64,000 nucleotides of DNA, taken from Litorivivens sp041624475. GTDB lineage: Bacteria; Pseudomonadota; Gammaproteobacteria; Pseudomonadales; Spongiibacteraceae. Shown here piece by piece: positions 43,201 through 51,619 of the stretch. The position numbers were made by a program, and so were the translations under genes. The stretch spans positions 354,418-418,417 of the forward strand of contig NZ_JBFJUX010000002.1 in the NCBI RefSeq assembly GCF_041624475.1, written 5' to 3'. The first letter of the stretch is position 1; each line of letters starts with the position of its first letter. The notes under the pieces are model-generated. The model saw nothing but the letters and a program-made list of their open reading frames with translations. It was not told where the DNA came from and did not search any database.

Positions 43201-43400
43201 TTCACTGGCTGCCAGTCATCATGCAGAATGATTGTCACCTATAGATCGGTCACAACAAAATGCCGTTTGGGTAATATTTCACAACACCGCGAGAAACGGA
43301 TTCGAGCCCTTTATCGTATTCGCGGTGTCAGAAAACTCGCGCGTCAGGCGCGCGATAGCTGCATACCGAACGACAACATAAAAAACCTGCGGAGAAAACA

Positions 43401-44693
43401 ATGAAGCCAGGAATTGCTGCCTTAAGTGCCGCGCTGCTGAGCGTGTTCATGGTCAACGCCGGTCACGCGGGCTTGCTCGACAGCGTCGACAAAGTTACCA
43501 AACCGGCTACTCAGGCTCTGGAAAAAGTGCCGGCTGGCGAAGGTAGTATTCGTCCGGTTTCCAACGCCTTGCCTAACCGCTATATCGTGGTGTTGAACGA
43601 TGGCGTTGGCGTAAAGCGCAGCATGTCTGCGCTGATGGCCCGTTACGGTGGACAGGCCGACCTGAGTTTTACATCGGTGTTGAATGGCTTTGCAGCCTAC
43701 CTGAGCCAGGTACAGGCGAAAGCTCTCAGTCTGGACAAGGCTGTGCGCTATATCGAGCAGGACGCCATTGCTCGCATCTCTGAAAAACAGGTGCAAAAAA
43801 GCGCCACCTGGGGCCTCGACAGAATCGACCAGGCGGACCTGCCACTGGATCGTCAGTTTTCCTACACCCTGACCGGCAAGGGAACCCACACCTACATCGT
43901 CGATACCGGCATACGCGGCGATCACAAAGACTTCAGTGGCCGTCTGGGCAAAGGAGTCAATACCAGCGACGACCCGAAGCAACCACCGGGCAGCCTGCTC
44001 GACCCTATTTTTGCCGCCCTCTTCGGTGACAAGGAAAATCCGGACGATCCAACCGCAGACTGCAATGGCCACGGCACGCACGTTGCTGGCTCCGCCGGGG
44101 GCAGTGAATGGGGAGTGGCAAAGAACACCACTCTTTACCCGGTCCGGGTGTTGAATTGCGAAGGCGCCGGCTCCAACTCTACGGTTATCGCCGGACTGGA
44201 CTGGATTGCCAAAAACGCCAAACGACCGGCAGTGGTCAATATGAGTCTCGGCGGCGGTGCCTCATCCGCTATCGATGAGGCCGTGGAAAACCTGGTCAAA
44301 CGCGGAATCACAGTGGTGGTGGCCGCCGGCAACGACAACAAGGACGCCTGCCAGGCTTCACCGGCGAGAGCCAAATCGGCGATTACCGTCGCCGCCAGTG
44401 ACAGCCGCGATCGCCGCGCCGACTTTTCTAATCACGGCCGCTGCACCGATATCTTCGCTCCGGGTAAAGATATTACCTCCGCCTGGATAGACAGCAGCCG
44501 CGCTACCAAGACCATCAGCGGCACCTCTATGGCGAGCCCGCACGTCGCTGGCGTGGCGGCACTTTTGCTCGAGGAAAGCCCGGACAGGTCACCCGCCGAT
44601 ATTGAGCGCGAACTGCTCAGGGCGGCCGCCAGCGGCAAGATTGGCGACCGCAAGGGCAGCCCCAACAAACTTCTACAATCCATCAAACGATAA
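43401..44693 (+). CDS. Secreted subtilisin-family serine protease
   Basis: This 430-aa proteinase-K-like subtilase has a signal peptide ending near AGHA (23) and an I9-type propeptide (about 58-128; NRYIVVLNDGV, VRYIEQDAIARI). The catalytic domain has the complete triad: Asp168 (THTYIVDTGIRGD), His224 (CNGHGTHVAG) and Ser376 (SGTSMASPHVAG). The oxyanion Asn is in VAAGNDNK. There is no C-terminal P-domain, PPC or sorting motif, so it probably leaves the cell or stays in the periplasm. A 44-residue insert around 183-221 is rich in Asp and Pro and may bind calcium. It is divergent from the lipoprotein/S53-like operon and followed by a YbhB gene. Confidence 0.93.
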   Translation: MKPGIAALSAALLSVFMVNAGHAGLLDSVDKVTKPATQALEKVPAGEGSIRPVSNALPNRYIVVLNDGVGVKRSMSALMARYGGQADLSFTSVLNGFAAYLSQVQAKALSLDKAVRYIEQDAIARISEKQVQKSATWGLDRIDQADLPLDRQFSYTLTGKGTHTYIVDTGIRGDHKDFSGRLGKGVNTSDDPKQPPGSLLDPIFAALFGDKENPDDPTADCNGHGTHVAGSAGGSEWGVAKNTTLYPVRVLNCEGAGSNSTVIAGLDWIAKNAKRPAVVNMSLGGGASSAIDEAVENLVKRGITVVVAAGNDNKDACQASPARAKSAITVAASDSRDRRADFSNHGRCTDIFAPGKDITSAWIDSSRATKTISGTSMASPHVAGVAALLLEESPDRSPADIERELLRAAASGKIGDRKGSPNKLLQSIKR

Positions 44694-44706
44694 ACCGGAG
44701 AACGCT

Positions 44707-45186
44707 ATGGGATTTGCACTATCCGATATTCAGTTAAACAGCAGCGCCTTCAAGCAGGGTGAGGCCATTCCCGCCAAACACACCGGCGAGGCCGAAGATC
44801 TCTCCCCCGCTCTGAGCTGGGAAAACGCACCTGAGGGCAGCAAAGCCTTTGCCGTAATCTGTCACGACCCGGATGCGCCGCTGGTATCCGCCAACGGAAC
44901 CTACGGTTATGTCCACTGGGTGCTCTACAACCTTCCGGCCGACTGCCGCAGTCTTGAAGAAGGCACCAACAAAGGCACCGCAGGTAAAAATGATTTTGGC
45001 AACACCAACTACGGCGGCCCCATGCCACCACCAGGCCATGGCGTTCATCAGTATTACTTTTGGATTCTGGCTTTGGATAGCGACGAAGAATTGCCGCCCG
45101 GCCTGACCCTGTGGGAATTTCTGGCTAAAGTCGAAAGCAAGGTTATCGGAATGAATCGGCTGGTGGGGACTTATCAACGCGGCTGA
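44707..45186 (+). CDS. YbhB/YbcL family Raf kinase inhibitor-like protein
   Basis: This 159-aa protein is a phosphatidylethanolamine-binding-protein fold member. The signatures are DLSPALSWENAPEGSKAFAVICHDPDAP, YVHWVLYNLP, FGNTNYGGPMPPPGHGVHQYYF and the closing NRLVGTYQRG. The role of these bacterial proteins is not settled. It has no signal peptide. The true start is ATG 44707 with CGGAGA seven bases upstream, 13 bases after the subtilase stop, so it may share its transcript. Its 3' end converges on tRNA-Leu. Confidence 0.92.
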   Translation: MGFALSDIQLNSSAFKQGEAIPAKHTGEAEDLSPALSWENAPEGSKAFAVICHDPDAPLVSANGTYGYVHWVLYNLPADCRSLEEGTNKGTAGKNDFGNTNYGGPMPPPGHGVHQYYFWILALDSDEELPPGLTLWEFLAKVESKVIGMNRLVGTYQRG

Positions 45187-45280
45187 TTTCACCCAGCCAA
45201 CCTAGCGGAACTACTGAAGAAGGCAATACAAAAAGTTGCCCTCCGGCTTTGCTGCCGTTTCAGTTGTGTCAGTTAATCAT

Positions 45281-45368
45281 TGGTGCCCGGAGCCGGAATC
45301 GAACCGGCACGCCAGCAATAGGCGGGAGATTTTAAGTCTCCTGTGTCTACCAATTCCACCATCCGGGC
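45281..45368 (-). tRNA. tRNA-Leu (anticodon TAA)
   Basis: The 88-base gene reads GCCCGGATGGTGGAATTGG at its 5' end and finishes with an encoded CCA. The acceptor stem GCCCGGA/TCCGGGC is perfect. The anticodon loop CTTAAAA sits on the stem GGAGA/TCTCC. The long class II variable arm expected for Leu is present, and the T arm GCCGGTTCGATTCCGGC is intact. Confidence 0.95.
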
Positions 45369-45846
45369 AAGGACGCTGTTACAGGGCGCATGCTCTGCAA
45401 TTCCGCTTGAACATCAGCTGATTGTAACTGATAGGAGGGATTGGAAGCGCGGAATGCTACAGCAGCGCGTAACCATTTTCAACGACTTACAGCCGGCCGA
45501 ATGTGAGGGTCTGCCAAAGCAATCTATTTATTGTAGACAGCTTAAACCCACTTGCTAGAAAAGAACGTAAAGTTCATCTCTCAGAAAGCATACTTCAGTC
45601 GGCGCCTTTTCCGTGCCAAACAAAATCAGAAGCGCGGAAAGATCTTTTCTAAAGATGCACATCAAAACAAAGCAGAGGATACAACTGGCGCGACAGATCG
45701 TTGGCCAGGACATTTGAAAACCGGAGGGCAGTTTGAGAGATTACTTTCGGCAGCTGCCAGAGCTACCTATTTCGGGCAGCTAGTCCTTAGTCCGCAGCCA
45801 AGAACTTGCCGTAAAGTTCCTTCCGGCCATGCCGAAGGGTTAAAAA
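45369..45846. other. 478-bp spacer between tRNA-Leu and tRNA-Cys
   Basis: This gap is unusually long for a Gly-Cys-Leu tRNA cluster, where spacers are normally tens of bases. An open frame at 45552-45902 gives a basic, repeat-free translation that runs into tRNA-Cys, so it is not a gene. I see no tRNA-like cloverleaf, inverted terminal repeats or attachment-site duplication inside it. Confidence 0.5.
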
Positions 45847-45920
45847 TGGAGGCGCGGGTCGGAATCGAACCGGCGTACACGGAGTTGCAGTCCGCTGCAT
45901 AACCACTCTGCCACCGCGCC
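45847..45920 (-). tRNA. tRNA-Cys (anticodon GCA)
   Basis: This 74-base gene has acceptor stem GGCGCGG/CCGCGCC with encoded CCA, D arm GGCAGAGTGGTTATGC, anticodon loop CTGCAAC (GCA) and T arm CGCCGGTTCGATTCCGAC. All arms are intact. It is part of the pgsA-Gly-Cys-Leu order on the minus strand. Part of its sequence is duplicated immediately upstream, giving the relic at 45983-46035. Confidence 0.95.
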
Positions 45921-46089
45921 TAAAATCGGTTTTGTTCTACACCGAGAGGTGTACGCCGGTTCGATTAACCGGCCCTTTCTTTCGCCGCGGGCGCTGGAGT
46001 TGCAATCCACTGGATAACCACTCTGCCACCGCGCCTAAAATCGGTTTTGTTCTACACCGAGGGGTGTACGCCGGTTCGATCAACCGGCC
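45901..46089. repeat. Tandem near-identical repeat, 115-bp offset, covering tRNA-Cys 5' half and its flank
   Basis: Bases 45901-45974 recur at 46016-46089 with only two visible changes (A to G at 45947/46062, T to C at 45966/46081). Each copy holds the first part of tRNA-Cys, the spacer TAAAATCGGTTTTGTTCTAC and a hairpin, GCCGGTT-CGATT-AACCGGC (45955-45973; 46070-46088). The 18-mer GTGTACGCCGGTTCGATT at 45949-45966 is also the T-arm region of tRNA-Cys (45863-45880) in inverse orientation. This is a local duplication with an inverted tRNA fragment. Confidence 0.8.
45983..46035 (-). pseudogene. tRNA-Cys relic lacking the T arm
   Basis: Read on the minus strand from 46035, the 5' acceptor strand GGCGCGG, the D arm and an anticodon loop TTGCAAC (still GCA) match tRNA-Cys. 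After the anticodon stem the variable loop and T arm are gone, and GCGC runs directly into CCGCGGC, a one-mismatch copy of the 3' acceptor strand. There is no encoded CCA. A T-armless bacterial tRNA is not expected to work, so I call it a pseudogene produced by the local duplication. Confidence 0.7.
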
Positions 46090-46106
46090 TCTCTATCAGA
46101 GAGTTT

Positions 46107-46182
46107 TGGAGCGGGAAACCGGGTTCGAACCGGCGACCTCAACCTTGGCAAGGTTGCGCTCTACCAACTGAGCTATTCCCGC
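46107..46182 (-). tRNA. tRNA-Gly (anticodon GCC)
   Basis: This 76-base gene has acceptor stem GCGGGAA/TTCCCGC, encoded CCA, D arm GCTCAGTTGGTAGAGC, anticodon loop TTGCCAA (GCC) and T arm CGCCGGTTCGAACCCGG. It lies between pgsA and tRNA-Cys on the minus strand, the usual gammaproteobacterial order. Confidence 0.96.
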
Positions 46183-46324
46183 TTTTCGCTCTACCTACAC
46201 GCCGCTGAATAACGGCCTGTTTAACGAAGGCGGTTATTCTATGCTGTGTCAGCGAGGAGTCAAGCCGCGATCTGCAATTGATTGAAATTTAAGGCCCGAT
46301 TGCTCAATTTGCCATCAATGGAGC

Positions 46325-46882
46325 TTATTTCTCAGAACGCGTCAGCTCCGGCCAGGCCGCGCGAAGGTAAACCACCATGGACCACAGGGTAAGAATCGCC
46401 GCCACATAAAGCGCGATCATATTGGCGGTATACAGAACATTGTCACGACTGTCCTGAAACAGCAGCAGACCGATGATCGCTATGATCTGGGCTGTGGTTT
46501 TCAACTTGCCGATATAGGAAACTGCCACACTGGTTCGCTTGCCCAGCTCTGCCATCCATTCCCGCAGCGCAGAAATCACAATCTCACGACCAATAATGAC
46601 CACCGCCGGCAGCGTAAACCACCAGGCGTCGTAGGCTTCGATCAACAGCGCCAGTGCAATCGCCACCATCAACTTGTCGGCAACCGGATCAAGGAAGGCT
46701 CCGAGCGGGGTTGACTGACCGAGCTTGCGCGCGAAATAGCCGTCCAGCCAATCGGTGATACCGGCAACGGAAAAAACCAGCGCCGTGAAGAACGCGCGGT
46801 GTTCCAGCGGCATATAAAACAGTACGACAAAGACCGGTATCAGGAAAATCCTGAACAAAGTCAAAAGGTTAGGTATATTCAT
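46325..46882 (-). CDS. pgsA: CDP-diacylglycerol-glycerol-3-phosphate 3-phosphatidyltransferase
   Basis: This 185-aa inner-membrane enzyme makes phosphatidylglycerol phosphate from CDP-diacylglycerol and glycerol 3-phosphate. The CDP-alcohol phosphotransferase motif is complete: DWLDGYFARKLGQ followed by GAFLDPVADKL, with all Asp residues. About four transmembrane helices are visible. ATG 46882 (MNIPNLLTLFRI) is the family start and has GGGG seven bases upstream; an extra TTG codon precedes it. It lies 52 bases downstream of uvrC on the same strand, followed by the tRNA genes. Confidence 0.97.
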   Translation of the reverse strand: MNIPNLLTLFRIFLIPVFVVLFYMPLEHRAFFTALVFSVAGITDWLDGYFARKLGQSTPLGAFLDPVADKLMVAIALALLIEAYDAWWFTLPAVVIIGREIVISALREWMAELGKRTSVAVSYIGKLKTTAQIIAIIGLLLFQDSRDNVLYTANMIALYVAAILTLWSMVVYLRAAWPELTRSEK

Positions 46883-46934
46883 CAACGCCCCAGGTTTGCG
46901 AAGCGCCCATTTTAGGCAGCTTTACTCCGTTAAG

Positions 46935-48761
46935 CTACTCGCTGCGCAAACTTTCGTAGATATCCCTGGCCAGCTTGCGACTAATGCCCGGCACTCGGTT
47001 CAGGTCTTCCACACTGGCGGCCAGAATCCCCTGCAGTCCACCAAACTGTCTGAGCAGCGCCTTGCGGCGTTGGGCGCCCACCCCGGGAATACTGTCCAGA
47101 ACCGACTGGCGCCGCTTCTTGTCCCGTCGTTGTTTATGGGCAGTTATCGCAAAACGGTGGGATTCGTCGCGTATATGCTGAATCAGGTGCAGCGCCGGGC
47201 TGTTGGGCGCCAGACGCATTTCCTCGCCGGTATCGCCGCGTATCAAAACTTCCAGCCCGGCCCGGCGATCGGCGCCCTTTGCCACCCCAACCAGCAAAAA
47301 TTCCGGCAAGGCGAGCTCCTTCAAGGTCTCGCGGGCCGCACTGAGCTGTCCTTTGCCGCCGTCAATCAGCAGGATATCCGGCACCGGGTATTCACCGGAC
47401 GCCACCCGCTTATAGCGTCGCTGCAGCGCCTGAGCCATGGCAGCATAATCGTCTCCCGCAGTTACCCCCTCGATATTGAACTGCCGATAGTCGCTTTTCA
47501 GTGGTCCGTTGCCATCAAACACTACACAGGAGGCGACCGTCGCTTCACCGCTGCTGTGACTGATATCAAAGCATTCGAGTCGCTGTGGCAGCTCCTCCAA
47601 TCCGAGCGCGTCCTGGAGTGCCTCATAGCGCTCCTGATAATTTGCCTGGGTTGCGAGCCGGTTGCCGAGATTCTGCTCGGCGGCGGTTTCCGCCAGACTC
47701 AGCCACTTGGCGCGGGCTGTGCGCACCCGTTGTGAAATAGACAGCTTTTGTCCTCGCGCCTCGCTGAGGGCCGCAGCCAGTGTATCGGCGTCCGGAAGCG
47801 CTCTGTTAACCACCAGCTCGCCGGGCAAGTCCCGGCTGCCGTTGAGGTAATACTGGGCGATAAAGGCTTCCAGCACCTCCCCTTCGGATTCCTCAAGATG
47901 CAATTTGGGGTAATAACTGCGGCTCCCGAGAATCCGCCCGCCGCGCACGTACAAGAGCTGCACGCAGGCCTGCCCCGCTCGAATCACGGCCGCGACAATA
48001 TCGAGATCACCGCCCTCGCCTTCAATCCACTGGCTTGCCTGCACTTTCTGCAGATGGCTTATCTGATCCCGATAGCTTGCCGCCTCTTCAAACTCCAGCT
48101 TCTCCGCCGCCGATTCCATCTGGTCGGCCAGCTCAGCGATCAGGGTGGCGTTTTTGCCCTCCAGAAACATCATGGTGTGTCGCACGTCCTCGGCATAAGC
48201 TTCAGCGCTGATGCGATTGACGCAGGGGCCGGTGCAGCGGTTGATCTGATACTGAAGACAGGGGCGGCTTCGGTTTGAAAAATAGCTGTCTTCACATTGC
48301 CTTACCTTAAATACCTTCTGTAAAAGGTTAAGACTTTCCCTCACCGATGACGCATTCGGGAACGGTCCGAAATAGCGCCCCTGCTTTGATTTTGCCCCCC
48401 GATGCACACTGATACGCGGGTAATCATGCTGTGTAGAGACGTAGATATAGGGGTAGGATTTATCGTCGCGCAGCAGAATATTGTAGGGCGGTTTGTACTG
48501 CTTTATCAGGTTCTGCTCAAGCAGCAGCGCCTCACCTTCAGTCGCTGTGACAGTGACATCGATATGCGCAATACGCGACACAAGCGCCATGGTTTTGGCT
48601 GCCAGCCCAGAGGCCCGGAAATAGCTTGCCAAACGATTGCGCAGGTTCTTGGCTTTGCCCACATAGAGAATGTCGTTGGCCGCATCCTGCATCACGTAAA
48701 CCCCCGGACTGCGGGTTACGTGTTTGAGGAAGGTTTCGTGATCGAAGGAGGTACCGCTCAT
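46935..48761 (-). CDS. uvrC: Excinuclease ABC subunit C
   Basis: This 608-aa protein has family length. It makes both incisions in nucleotide excision repair with UvrAB. The N-terminal GIY-YIG nuclease (PGVYVMQDAANDILYVGKAKNLR), the UVR UvrB-binding motif (around 205-235, AEKLEFEEAASYRDQISHLQ), the RNase H-like nuclease (ECFDISHSSGEATVASCVVF, DILLIDGGKGQL) and the two C-terminal helix-hairpin-helix motifs (IPGVGAQRRKALLRQFGG, VPGISRKLARDIY) are all visible. The gene follows gacA by 13 bases and is probably co-transcribed with it. Confidence 0.98.
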   Translation of the reverse strand: MSGTSFDHETFLKHVTRSPGVYVMQDAANDILYVGKAKNLRNRLASYFRASGLAAKTMALVSRIAHIDVTVTATEGEALLLEQNLIKQYKPPYNILLRDDKSYPYIYVSTQHDYPRISVHRGAKSKQGRYFGPFPNASSVRESLNLLQKVFKVRQCEDSYFSNRSRPCLQYQINRCTGPCVNRISAEAYAEDVRHTMMFLEGKNATLIAELADQMESAAEKLEFEEAASYRDQISHLQKVQASQWIEGEGGDLDIVAAVIRAGQACVQLLYVRGGRILGSRSYYPKLHLEESEGEVLEAFIAQYYLNGSRDLPGELVVNRALPDADTLAAALSEARGQKLSISQRVRTARAKWLSLAETAAEQNLGNRLATQANYQERYEALQDALGLEELPQRLECFDISHSSGEATVASCVVFDGNGPLKSDYRQFNIEGVTAGDDYAAMAQALQRRYKRVASGEYPVPDILLIDGGKGQLSAARETLKELALPEFLLVGVAKGADRRAGLEVLIRGDTGEEMRLAPNSPALHLIQHIRDESHRFAITAHKQRRDKKRRQSVLDSIPGVGAQRRKALLRQFGGLQGILAASVEDLNRVPGISRKLARDIYESLRSE

Positions 48762-48774
48762 GTTCCGCGACAGG

Positions 48775-49419
48775 TCAGGATGTCGCAGGCAACTCTACCA
48801 CACCGTGTCGCAATGCCAACCAGGCCAGCTCAACATCGCTGTTAATATTCAGTTTTTCGAAAATGCGGTAACGGTAGGTGTTGACGGTTTTGGTGCTGAT
48901 ATTGAGCAGACGGGAGATCGCCGCAACCTTCTCGCAATTGACCAGCATCAGGGTAATTTCCAGCTCCCGGCGAGACAGGCTGTCAAAGGGCGATTCCTTT
49001 GAGCCAAGGCTGCGCATCGCCATGTTTCCCGCGACTTCCGGGCTGATATAACAACCGCCGCTGAGCACGGTTTTGATGGCTTTAAGGATTTCGTCGAAAC
49101 TGGCTCCTTTGGTCACGTAGCCACTGGCACCGGCTTTCAGAAACTGAGAGGGGAAAGGTTCATCCGCATACACACTCAAGCCGATAACCCTTGTTGCCGG
49201 ACAGGTTTGCGCAATACGACGGGTTGCCCCCAGCCCACCGATACCTGGCATCTGGTGGTCCATCAGCACAACGGCAGGATTGTGCTCGCGACTCAGCGCA
49301 ATGGCTTCCTCGCCGCTGCGGGCGGTGGCGACAATGCGATAGCCCGGCTCTGCTTCCAGCATTTTTTCAATGCCGAACCGCACAAGGTCGTGATCGTCAG
49401 CCAAAAGAATACTGACCAT
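48775..49419 (-). CDS. gacA: GacA/UvrY-type two-component response regulator
   Basis: This 214-aa NarL/FixJ-type regulator has a receiver domain with LLADDHDLVR, phospho-acceptor Asp in VVLMDHQMPGIGG, and KGASFDEI. The LuxR-type HTH contains LSRRELEITLMLVNCEKVAAISRLLNIS. The pairing with uvrC identifies it as the GacA/UvrY orthologue. In that pathway it activates small RNAs that sequester CsrA/RsmA and switch the cell between modes of life. The kinase (GacS/BarA) is not in the window. The phospho-acceptor and HTH appear intact. Confidence 0.94.
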   Translation of the reverse strand: MVSILLADDHDLVRFGIEKMLEAEPGYRIVATARSGEEAIALSREHNPAVVLMDHQMPGIGGLGATRRIAQTCPATRVIGLSVYADEPFPSQFLKAGASGYVTKGASFDEILKAIKTVLSGGCYISPEVAGNMAMRSLGSKESPFDSLSRRELEITLMLVNCEKVAAISRLLNISTKTVNTYRYRIFEKLNINSDVELAWLALRHGVVELPATS

Positions 49420-49484
49420 TAGTGGGACTCCTGCCTGGGCTGTGCATCCCTTCGGATAGTGTTCTTCCCTGGAAATTAACGACG

Positions 49485-50093
49485 TTACTGGGGCAAAACG
49501 CGGCGGAAGGTGAGATTAATACGCCCCGCCATTTCACCGCGCGATACAGGTACCGCATGCAGCCACTCGTCCTGAAAGCGCCCTGCCATTACCAGCAGGC
49601 TGCCACCCTCCAGCAGGAGTTCGCGCTTGGTCGCGGGTGCATTCCGGCGTTTCATCACAAATCGCCGGGCAGCCCCCAGACTAACTGAAGCGATCGTCGG
49701 CTGCGGGCCGAGTTCTTTTTCGTTGTCGGCGTGGTACCCCATGGTATCGTCCCCATCGCGATACCAATTCAATAGAACAGTATTAAATCGTGTCCCGAGC
49801 AGACTGTCGATACGCCTTCTCAACACCTGTAAAATAGGCGGCCAGCCTGAGGCTTGGTGAACCACACCGGAATAGCGATATTCCACACCGACATCCCCAT
49901 AAAACGCGTTTAATCGCGGCACTTTGTGGCGCTTTCCGAACAGATTGACTTCCGGCTGCGTCCATAGACACTCGTCACAAAGTTGCTGGTAAAGGGACTG
50001 CTGATCTGTCACATAGCGTGGATTGAGGCCGAGCCGGCTGGCGCCATCCAGCTCCAGCCATTCAAGCGACTCGTTGTCAGCAGCGAACAGATC
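49485..50093 (-). CDS. alkB: AlkB-type 2-oxoglutarate-dependent DNA repair dioxygenase
   Basis: This 202-aa protein carries out oxidative demethylation of alkylated bases. Iron ligands are in DTMGYHADNEKELG (HxD) and the C-terminal EWLHAVPVSR (His). The 2-oxoglutarate-binding Arg is in MAGRINLTFRRV. The start at TTG 50093 (DLFAADNESLEW) is chosen because AGGAGA lies five bases upstream and the N-terminus then matches E. coli AlkB (LDLFAD); a GTG at 50123 would add 10 residues. It follows murB on the same strand. It is closest to the short ALKBH2/3-like proteins that act alone. Confidence 0.9.
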   Translation of the reverse strand, partial: DLFAADNESLEWLELDGASRLGLNPRYVTDQQSLYQQLCDECLWTQPEVNLFGKRHKVPRLNAFYGDVGVEYRYSGVVHQASGWPPILQVLRRRIDSLLGTRFNTVLLNWYRDGDDTMGYHADNEKELGPQPTIASVSLGAARRFVMKRRNAPATKRELLLEGGSLLVMAGRFQDEWLHAVPVSRGEMAGRINLTFRRVLPQ

Positions 50094-50129
50094 CAACGAT
50101 TCTCCTAAACTATCGGTAAGCACGTGCGA

Positions 50130-51143
50130 TCAATAGACCCGCGGTTCGATATCGAGATTAACACCAAATTGCGCGTGGACCGAAGCCTGAATCTCTCCGG
50201 CAAATTGAAGAATCCGCCGCCCCGGACAGCGGCCGGGGTTGATCAAAACAAGCGCTTGCTCCCGGAAAATACCGACGCCGGCCTGCTCGCCCTCGCCACT
50301 GCGGCCACGCCACCCTGCCTGCTCCACCAACCAGCCCGCGGCCAGTTTGTACTGCCCGTTGTGCGGCCACATCGGCAAGGTCGGGTGGCGCTCAAGCAGG
50401 GTATCTGCCTGCTCGCTTGAGACAATCGGGTTCTTGAAGAAACTGCCGGCATTGGGCAATTCGGCTGGTGATGGCAGTTTGCGCGCGCGCACCGCACGCA
50501 CCGCCGCTGAAACTTCCTGAGGGCTTGCCGAGGCATCGACCTCTGCGGCCAGGGCGGGATAACTCAGGTTGGTATTGGCAACCTTGGATAACCGCAAGCC
50601 AACCTGCGTAATTACAAAGCGGTCGCGCAGAGAGCCTTTGAAAATACTGTCACGGTAAGCCAGCTCGCAGTCCTCGCGGCTCAAGCGGCGCTCTGCCCCG
50701 GTTTCCAGATCCAGGCCCACGACCGACGTAAGCACACTGCTTAATTCGACGCCGTAGGCACCGATATTCTGGATCGGCGCGGCGCCCACATTTCCGGGAA
50801 TGGCGCTGAGGTTCTCCAGCCCAAACCAGCCCTGCGCCAGGCTGTAACGGACAAAATCGTCCCAGTTTTCACCGGCGGCGACGCTGAGCTCTACCCAGTC
50901 TTCGTGTTCCCTAATGCAGTTGATGCCACGCAGCTGCAGGGGAATGACAACTCCGTCAAAGTCGCCGCTGAGCACAATATTGGAACCGCCACCGAGAATC
51001 AGCGACGGCAGTGCCCGTTCGCGGGCGAAGGCCAGAGCCTCTCGCAGATCTTCAAGGCTGATTGCCGGTGTCAGGTAGCGAGCCCGGGCCGGCACCGCCA
51101 GCGTATTCAGCGCCTGCAGTGAAACGTCGGACTCAGGCCTCAC
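50130..51143 (-). CDS. murB: UDP-N-acetylenolpyruvoylglucosamine reductase
   Basis: This 337-aa protein is a type I MurB. It reduces enolpyruvyl-UDP-GlcNAc to UDP-MurNAc in peptidoglycan synthesis. The FAD-binding LILGGGSNIVLSGDFDGVVI and SAIPGNVGAAPIQNIGAYG are present, as are the type I Tyr loop (ELAYRDSIFKG) and the catalytic Ser in PNAGSFFKNP. Its start overlaps the LMW-PTP stop by four bases. It lies in the lpxK-kdsB-PTP-murB run on the minus strand, linking envelope sugar and peptidoglycan precursor synthesis. Confidence 0.97.
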   Translation of the reverse strand: MRPESDVSLQALNTLAVPARARYLTPAISLEDLREALAFARERALPSLILGGGSNIVLSGDFDGVVIPLQLRGINCIREHEDWVELSVAAGENWDDFVRYSLAQGWFGLENLSAIPGNVGAAPIQNIGAYGVELSSVLTSVVGLDLETGAERRLSREDCELAYRDSIFKGSLRDRFVITQVGLRLSKVANTNLSYPALAAEVDASASPQEVSAAVRAVRARKLPSPAELPNAGSFFKNPIVSSEQADTLLERHPTLPMWPHNGQYKLAAGWLVEQAGWRGRSGEGEQAGVGIFREQALVLINPGRCPGRRILQFAGEIQASVHAQFGVNLDIEPRVY

Positions 51144-51619
51144 GCCCGGCTCCCGCCAAGCCTTTCGAGCAAGCCCCTGGCCGCATCTTCGATCAGGTTC
51201 AGTACATGCTCAAAACCTTCGTCACCGCCGTAGTAAGGATCTGGCACCTCGCGCTCCTCGAAATGCGTAGCGTAGTCCAGAAACAGCCCAACCTGCGCCG
51301 AATGAGAACCCGGCTCCTGAGCCAAGATATCCCGCAGGTTATCCTCGTCCATGGCCAGAATGTAGTCAAAGTTGTGAAAGTCATCAGCCTGAAACTGGCG
51401 CGCGCGCAAAGCCGACATATCGACACCACGCTGCTGCGCCGCAGCGCTGGCACGGGGATCGGGCGGACGCCCTATGTGCCAGTCTCCTGTTCCAGCGGAA
51501 TCCACCAGAATTGTTGAGCCAAGCCCCTGCTCGTCAACCATCTGCTGAAACACCGCATGCGCGGTAGGCGAACGACAGATGTTCCCGAGGCAAACGAAAA
51601 GTACTCTGACCACCTTCAA
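51140..51619 (-). CDS. Low molecular weight protein-tyrosine phosphatase
   Basis: This 159-aa protein has the P-loop VLFVCLGNICRSPTAH (CX5R) at the N-terminus and the general-acid Asp in VPDPYYGGDEGFEHVL. It is fully typical of the Wzb/PtpA class. In related genomes the gene sits between kdsB and murB, as here. The role is unproven; related proteins act on tyrosine kinases that control polysaccharide export. Four-base overlaps on both sides indicate one operon. Confidence 0.95.
   Translation of the reverse strand: MKVVRVLFVCLGNICRSPTAHAVFQQMVDEQGLGSTILVDSAGTGDWHIGRPPDPRASAAAQQRGVDMSALRARQFQADDFHNFDYILAMDEDNLRDILAQEPGSHSAQVGLFLDYATHFEEREVPDPYYGGDEGFEHVLNLIEDAARGLLERLGGSRA

Noticed and set aside
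45552..45902. 116-codon open frame between tRNA-Leu and tRNA-Cys
   Set aside because: It runs into tRNA-Cys and encodes part of the tRNA backwards; not a gene.
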